The notes beneath the pieces were generated by a model. The model worked only from the letters and a program-made list of their open reading frames with translations, searched no databases and had not been told where the DNA came from. Position numbers and translations under genes: made by a program. A stretch of 64,000 bases of DNA from Luteimonas arsenica (GTDB lineage Bacteria; Pseudomonadota; Gammaproteobacteria; Xanthomonadales; Xanthomonadaceae): contig NZ_SJRW01000001.1 in assembly GCF_004352825.1 (NCBI RefSeq), forward strand, positions 1,364,001 to 1,428,000. Reading direction: 5' to 3'. This document shows, piece by piece, positions 60,137 through 64,000 of the stretch (positions are counted from its first letter, which is position 1; the number at the start of each line of letters is the position of its first letter).

Positions 60137-60460
60137 ATGAAGACCGTTGTTGCGCTTGCCGCTCTCGGAGCGCTCGGCCATGAGACACGTCTGGCCGCGT
60201 TCCGTACTTTGATCAAGGCCGGCCCCGACGGGATGGCCGTCGGTGAGCTGCGCGAGCATCTCGACCTGCCGCCCGCCACGCTGACCGCGCATCTCAACGT
60301 GCTGCGCGCAGCAACCCTGATTCGCGACCAGCGCGAGGGGCGGGTGATCCGCGTCCGCGCCAACTACCAGCAAATGAGTTCCCTGATCGCCTACTTGACC
60401 GAGAACTGTTGCGCTGGCGCAGCGGAATGCGGTCCGGGCAGGGCGTGTACACCGAAGTAG
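60137..60460 (+). CDS. arsR: ArsR-family metalloregulator
   Basis: 107 residues of the ArsR/SmtB winged-helix fold: LGHETRLAAFRTLIKAGPDG, then the recognition helix LPPATLTAHLNVLRAATLI. The C-terminal Cys pair in TENCCAGAAECGPGRACTPK is like the arsenite site of the ArsR subgroup that has its cysteines at the C-terminus. It should release its operator upon binding As(III) or a trivalent organoarsenical. The next gene is arsI, 14 bases on. Confidence 0.88.
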   Translation: MKTVVALAALGALGHETRLAAFRTLIKAGPDGMAVGELREHLDLPPATLTAHLNVLRAATLIRDQREGRVIRVRANYQQMSSLIAYLTENCCAGAAECGPGRACTPK

Positions 60461-60474
60461 ACCGGAGCCCAGGA

Positions 60475-60960
60475 ATGAATCGCTTCCATATCCATCTCAA
60501 CGTCACCGATCTCGACAACAGCATCCAGTTCTATTCAGGGTTGTTCGCCACCCCGCCCACGGTGGCCAAGCCCGACTACGCCAAGTGGATGCTCGACGAT
60601 CCACAACTGAACTTCGCGATTTCGACCACGGGGCGCGTCCCCGGTATCGATCATCTCGGCTTTCAGGTCGAGGGCACCGACGGTTTGGCCGCCATGGTGC
60701 GGCGCCTCGATGCGGCGGGCACGCGCGTCGTGCCCGAGGACGCGACCATCTGCTGCTACGCGCAGTCGGACAAGCTGTGGACGGAAGACCCGCAAGGCGT
60801 GCGCTGGGAGACTTTCCACACCACGGGCGAGGCCACGACCTACTTTGCGGGCGAGGCAGCCTGTGCCCTGGATGGCAAGGCCTGCAGTCCCGACACTCTC
60901 CCGGCATCGGGCCAGACTGCAGCCGCTTCGTGCTGCACGACGGCGTCAGGTTGCTGCTAA
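60475..60960 (+). CDS. arsI: ArsI/CadI-family C-As lyase
   Basis: 161 residues of the vicinal-oxygen-chelate (glyoxalase) fold: MNRFHIHLNVTDLDNSIQFY, GIDHLGFQVEG and WETFHT give the metal ligands His/His/Glu; TICCYAQSDKLWTEDPQGVRWE holds the vicinal cysteine pair that binds trivalent organoarsenicals in ArsI. ArsI breaks the C-As bond of methylarsenite with O2 and Fe(II). The C-terminus adds further Cys pairs (SCCTTASGCC). AGGA precedes ATG 60475. No arsB or arsC follows, unlike many ars operons. Confidence 0.88.
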   Translation: MNRFHIHLNVTDLDNSIQFYSGLFATPPTVAKPDYAKWMLDDPQLNFAISTTGRVPGIDHLGFQVEGTDGLAAMVRRLDAAGTRVVPEDATICCYAQSDKLWTEDPQGVRWETFHTTGEATTYFAGEAACALDGKACSPDTLPASGQTAAASCCTTASGCC

Positions 60961-60976
60961 TTCCCGGGGGATTGCC

Positions 60977-61360
60977 ATGGAGTCAACGATCAGAAGCCTG
61001 GAGGAATCCTTGCGCAATGCCATGCTGACAAGCGATGTGGCCGCTCTGGATTCCCTGCTTGCAGACGAACTGGTATTCGTGGGCCCCTCTGGTGATGTGT
61101 TCAGCAAAGAGGGCGACCTGGAACTTCACCGTTCCGGGCGACAGAAGTTGACCAGGGCCGAGTGGCGATCTGTGGCGATAGCCATGCACGGGCAGTCGGC
61201 CGTAACCGTGGTGACGGCGAACCTCGCTGGCACTTTCGAAGGGACCGCGTTCTCGGGCGACTTCCGGTACTGCCGCTTCTGGGCGGTAACAGACCTTGGC
61301 TGGAGGGTGGTCGGAGGGTCGGTCTCTGTGCTGGGAGAGAACAGTGCGGTGCCCAAGTAA
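60977..61360 (+). CDS. NTF2-like (SnoaL/DUF4440-type) protein
   Basis: 127 residues: helical start (IRSLEESLRNAMLTSDVAALDSLL), then ADELVFVGPSGDVFSKEGDLEL and a beta-sheet ending VVGGSVSVLG, the NTF2-like cone fold. Such proteins are often small hydrolases, isomerases or binding domains; the substrate is unknown. It lies 16 bases after arsI and may be cotranscribed, but it may also be a chance neighbour. Confidence 0.75.
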   Translation: MESTIRSLEESLRNAMLTSDVAALDSLLADELVFVGPSGDVFSKEGDLELHRSGRQKLTRAEWRSVAIAMHGQSAVTVVTANLAGTFEGTAFSGDFRYCRFWAVTDLGWRVVGGSVSVLGENSAVPK

Positions 61361-61691
61361 CCGCAAGTCAGCGACAAATGGCAAGCAGGCAATTCGGTAT
61401 CGGTATACCTGTGACTTCCCGAAACTGTGCCGTAAAACTGTGACTTGGCCGGAACGGGTTGCAAAAGTCACAGCTTTACCAAGCCCGGTTGTATCATGCG
61501 GGCAAAGGCCGGATCACTAATCTGGTGAGCAGCGTAATCCGCCCAAGCTATTGATTTGCATTGGAATCAACCACAAACCTAACATCAGCCTGCAATTGCG
61601 TCCGTCAGTAATTCTGTGAGTTTCCCTGCTTCTCCAGTGAAAGTGTGAGTTTCCATTATTCGCCGCCAAGTGCCGGTGGAACCGCGAAGTT
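61361..61691. other. Gene-free 331 bases with transposon-end-like short repeats
   Basis: CTGTGACTT occurs at 61409-61417 and 61438-61446 and inverted (AAGTCACAG) at 61465-61473. CTGTGAGTTTCC (61614-61625) and TGTGAGTTTCC (61644-61654) are related. GC falls to about 50%. Clustered short repeats like these occur at the ends of some transposons, for example IS21-type; I cannot name the element. No convincing coding sequence. Confidence 0.45.
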
Positions 61692-62344
61692 CTAGGACCC
61701 GGCCCATTCGGACAGGCCGAATCTGTCCTGAGTCAGCTTCTCCATTTCCTTGAGCGTCCTGAACGGCGCGTCGAGTGAGGGCACGTGAAAGAAAGCTGGC
61801 AGCTCCCAATTACCCAAGAGAATCCGCGTGCCGACGAGCATTTCGAAATCCTGAGCTACAGCCCGAAGGAGTGGTAGCTGAAGCAGCTTCTCCATCGCAA
61901 GCGCAAATGCGTCGCAATGAATCGTGTGAAGCACGCCTTGGTCTGTAGTGAAGGTTTCGGCGACCAGGCCAGCCAGGAGGCTGATCGTGTCGGGCGTTGG
62001 CTGGAGGGTGAGTGGGAGGAGAGATTCACTGTATGCAGTCTTCTGCTCTTCGAGTGTCCGCGTAGCTAGACGAGCCTGTTCCTCAGGCTCAAGAAAAGGG
62101 GCAAGTTCTGGGGGGCTGGGATTGCACAGGCCGAGGCGCTGTTTGAGCTGCAGAAGGCCCATTCTCAGGTCTTCCAGCCTCGGCAGAGTCGGCCTGGCCA
62201 GGTCCCAAAACGGCGCGTAGAACCAGTCTGATGACCCGGGAGCAATAGCTTCGCCGCGTGCGACCAGGTCCAGGGGAGCTTCCAAGTAGCTAATCGGCTG
62301 ACGGTCCGATTGCCTCGATGAGAATCCAGAGCGCCGTCGCTTAA
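61692..62344 (-). pseudogene. Orphan protein of unknown function, N-terminus removed by an IS5-type end
   Basis: About 217 codons at lower GC than the core genes. Predicted soluble and alpha-helical: PISYLEAPLDLVARGEAIAP, DWFYAPFWDLARP, LLQLKQRLGLCNPSP, EEQARLATRTLEEQKTAYSE, TISLLAGLVAETFTTDQGVL, FALAMEKLLQLPLLRAVAQD and a C-terminal DRFGLSEWAGS. No family recognised. The frame stays open beyond 62,344, but there it is antisense to a transposase fragment, so the original start is lost. Confidence 0.65.
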
Positions 62345-62583
62345 GGAAGGTCTGAACAACTCGACCCAGCTGGGCGACAATAGCGCACCACAACGAGGTT
62401 GACGTTCGATGCAGCTGACGTTCGGTGATGCCGAGGGCCTGGGCAAGCGCAAGCGGACCCGCAAGGAGATCTTCCTGGCGGAGATGGAGCAGGTGGTGCC
62501 GTGGTCGGCGCTGCTGAAGCTGATCGAGCCGCACTATCCGAAGATGGGTCGTCCCGGCCGCCAGCCCTATCCGATCGCGACGA
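62345..62583 (+). mobile_element. IS5-family insertion sequence, left-end fragment
   Basis: Starts with GGAAGGTCTGAACAAC next to TTAA, like the ends of xanthomonad IS5 elements as I recall them. The transposase N-terminus from ATG 62409 reads MQLTFGDAEG, RKRTRKEIFLAEMEQVVPW and LIEPHYPKMGRPGRQPYPIAT, then the match stops. About 58 codons remain; the DDE domain and the right end are gone. Confidence 0.8.
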
Positions 62584-62614
62584 TCTGGGTCTCGGTGAAA
62601 CGGGACTTCTTCAT
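62573..62614 (-). mobile_element. IS3-family OrfA N-terminal fragment
   Basis: The minus strand reads MKKSRFTETQIVAI from ATG 62614, the standard start of IS3-family OrfA proteins, preceded by an AGGAGG ribosome site. It ends in bases shared with the IS5 fragment (GATCGCGACGAT), suggesting recombination at a short common sequence. The region up to about 62,675 is probably this IS's end. Confidence 0.75.
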
Positions 62615-62683
62615 GGAACCTCCTGGCTGGGGGAACATGCCAGAAAGTTCTACTTATGGGGTGTCTGCGGATCGGGGAAGCTT

Positions 62684-63025
62684 ACGCTGGAGCCGCGGCT
62701 GAAGCATCTTGTCCGCCTGCGGGCATCGCAGATCAATGGCTGCGCCTATTGCGTCAAGTTGCACACGCGCGAGGCACGCGCCCATGGGGAATCCGACGAG
62801 CGGCTCGACCAACTCGTCGTGTGGCGGAGCGTCGAGGTGTTCAGTGCGCCTGAAAGGGCGGCGTTGGCATGGACCGAAGTCCTCACGACGCTGGCTCGCC
62901 AGGACATGAACTCCGGCCTGCGCACGGAGCTCGGCGATCACTTCTCCGAACAAGAAATCGCGGTGCTCGGCGCGGAGATCGCGATGATCAATCTCTGGAA
63001 CCGGATCGCCATTTCGAACCACTAG
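62684..63025 (+). pseudogene. Carboxymuconolactone decarboxylase / AhpD-like gene, 5' truncated
   Basis: About 113 codons: TLEPRLKHLVRLRASQINGC, CxxC in CAYCVKLH, WTEVLTTL and IAMINLWNRIAISNH, the C-terminal three quarters of an AhpD-like protein. The first 35 or so residues are replaced by the IS3 end, and no start codon in the right frame has a ribosome site. The redox CxxCxxxH motif is intact, so a shortened product cannot be fully excluded. Confidence 0.75.
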
Positions 63026-63168
63026 AACACTACGCCGCCGGACAGGCAGCGGCCGGGGCTTCGATCGTCAAGCCGGCGCGTGACACTTTCCGGGGTGGAT
63101 ACGCGGGATCTTACGGCCAAAACCTTGGACAAACGGAACTTGGACAATCGCGACGAGTGAATGGGAAG

Positions 63169-64000
63169 TTAGATTCGCCGACCAGCCATGGTTCGCGACA
63201 TCGCGTCCAGGAAAGCCTGAACGTTGGCGCTTCCGGCTAGTGCAGCTGAGAAAATGAGCTGCACAGGAATCGAAGGCGGCTCGCTGACGGGCAGTACACG
63301 TCGCAATTTGCCTTCATCGATCGCAGCCACGGCCTGATACGAAAGCACCCGTGTTATTCCGAGGCCGGCAATCGCGGAGTCTATTGCTGCATCAGCGCTG
63401 TTGACTCGGAACCTCGGCGAAGGCGTCAGCACTTGCTTTCCGTCGGCCCCAAAACGCCATTCGGTGGTACGGCTGACACCTTCGAACGCGATCAGATCGT
63501 GGGCCAAGAGTTCGCCCACCGAGTCAGGGGACCCACGACGCCGAAGGTAGTCCGGAGACGCCACCAGTACTTGCCTTGTTTCCCCTAGGCGGCGCGCCCG
63601 AAGCGCGCTGTCGCTCAGGTCGCCAATCCGCAGCGCCACGTCAATGCCTTCCTCCACGAGGTTTACGAAGCGGTCCATCAGCAACAGTCGGACGCGGAGG
63701 CGGGGGTGCTGCTTGAGCAGCATCGTCAGCACCGGGGCAACGTAAAGGCGACCGAAAACCACTGGGGCGGTGACCGAGATGAGGCCTTGGGGTTCGACAT
63801 CGCCTCCTTGCAGGAGACGTTCTCCCTGCGCCAGTTCATCCAACGCGCGCCGGCACCGCTGGAGGTAAAGCTCGCCCGCTTCGGTCAGTCGCACGGCCCG
63901 GGTGGAACGTCTGAGCAACAACACGCCCAGCCGCGATTCCAGCCCGGCGATGGCGCGCGTCACGGCCTGCGGGGACACGCCAAGTTGTCTTGCGGCACCT
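63169..64000 (-). CDS. LysR-family regulator (5' end outside window)
   Basis: The visible 277 residues cover the second half of the helix-turn-helix (RQLGVSPQAVTRAIAGLESRLGVL, divided at the window end), the linker helix and the effector domain (LISVTAPVVFGRLYVAPVLTMLL, VNLVEEGIDVALRIGDLSD, ITRVLSYQAVAAI). The type is the CrgA/DmlR-like group. The first 20 or so residues and the promoter are beyond base 64,000, so its target genes cannot be seen. Across 143 bases without genes from the truncated AhpD-like gene. Confidence 0.88.
   Translation of the reverse strand, partial: GAARQLGVSPQAVTRAIAGLESRLGVLLLRRSTRAVRLTEAGELYLQRCRRALDELAQGERLLQGGDVEPQGLISVTAPVVFGRLYVAPVLTMLLKQHPRLRVRLLLMDRFVNLVEEGIDVALRIGDLSDSALRARRLGETRQVLVASPDYLRRRGSPDSVGELLAHDLIAFEGVSRTTEWRFGADGKQVLTPSPRFRVNSADAAIDSAIAGLGITRVLSYQAVAAIDEGKLRRVLPVSEPPSIPVQLIFSAALAGSANVQAFLDAMSRTMAGRRI

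Noticed and set aside
62345-62534. N-terminal extension of the orphan gene through the IS5 fragment
   Set aside because: The frame is open, but this part is antisense to the IS5 transposase start; it is not part of the original gene.

Overview
The window is about 68-70% GC, densely packed, and reads as chromosome of a gammaproteobacterium of the Xanthomonadaceae/Lysobacteraceae type (Lysobacter, Luteimonas, Pseudoxanthomonas or a relative). The grounds are the blocks rlmN-pilF-rodZ-yfgM-bamB-der and guaB-guaA, a copLAB copper operon, a RegBA system fused to a cyo oxidase operon, a PsrA-like regulator in front of fadBA, and the base composition. No species can be named from sequence alone.

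Bases 1-46,000 are mostly core genome. 1-4987: LPS/O-antigen genes (lapB end, WbpL-like transferase, WbpM/FlaA1-like dehydratase, galU). 5112-6341: two unrecognised envelope proteins. 6427-10678: a psrA-fadB-fadA beta-oxidation operon behind a CAAAC-N4-GTTTG operator. 10905-17773: ndk, rlmN, pilF, rodZ, yfgM, bamB, der. 17770-20717: mobA, a MoeB/ThiF-rhodanese protein and a DUF2272 protein. 20796-25039: folD, guaB, a small membrane protein, guaA. 25081-27152: pdxY, tadA, orn. 27454-30785: ppsA divergent from its regulator ppsR. 31561-38314: a seven-gene operon cyoABCD-surf1-regB-regA, joining a bo3-type quinol oxidase to a quinone-sensing two-component system. Then come an MHS transporter, an acetoacetyl-CoA reductase, tRNA-Ala(GGC), tRNA-Glu(TTC), a DUF411 copper protein, copB-copA-copL and a TRIC channel.

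From about 45.5 kb onward the window is accessory and rearranged. A TonB-dependent receptor lacking its 5' half meets an amidohydrolase lacking its 5' half at about 47,180. After that come small detoxification cassettes, most with a divergent or adjacent LysR regulator: RidA, an AhpD-like protein, a MetA-type porin, an MFS exporter and WrbA; a SigJ-type sigma factor with the scar of a lost AhpD-like gene; a DUF2268 protease with two metallo-beta-lactamase-fold proteins; an Old Yellow Enzyme with RidA; and arsR-arsI with an NTF2-like protein. The last 3 kb is debris: a lower-GC orphan gene cut by an IS5-type end, joined to an IS3 fragment and a beheaded AhpD-like gene, then a LysR gene running off the window.

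Other points of note are two copies of a CCACGGAT palindromic repeat, a lower-GC rare-codon patch near the 3' end of guaA (a known island integration site), and a recurring pattern in which a TAGAAT-like -10 box lies 6-8 bases before the start codon (pdxY, tadA, the DUF1249 gene, copL, arsR), which predicts leaderless mRNAs. I found no CRISPR array, prophage or recognisable defence system.
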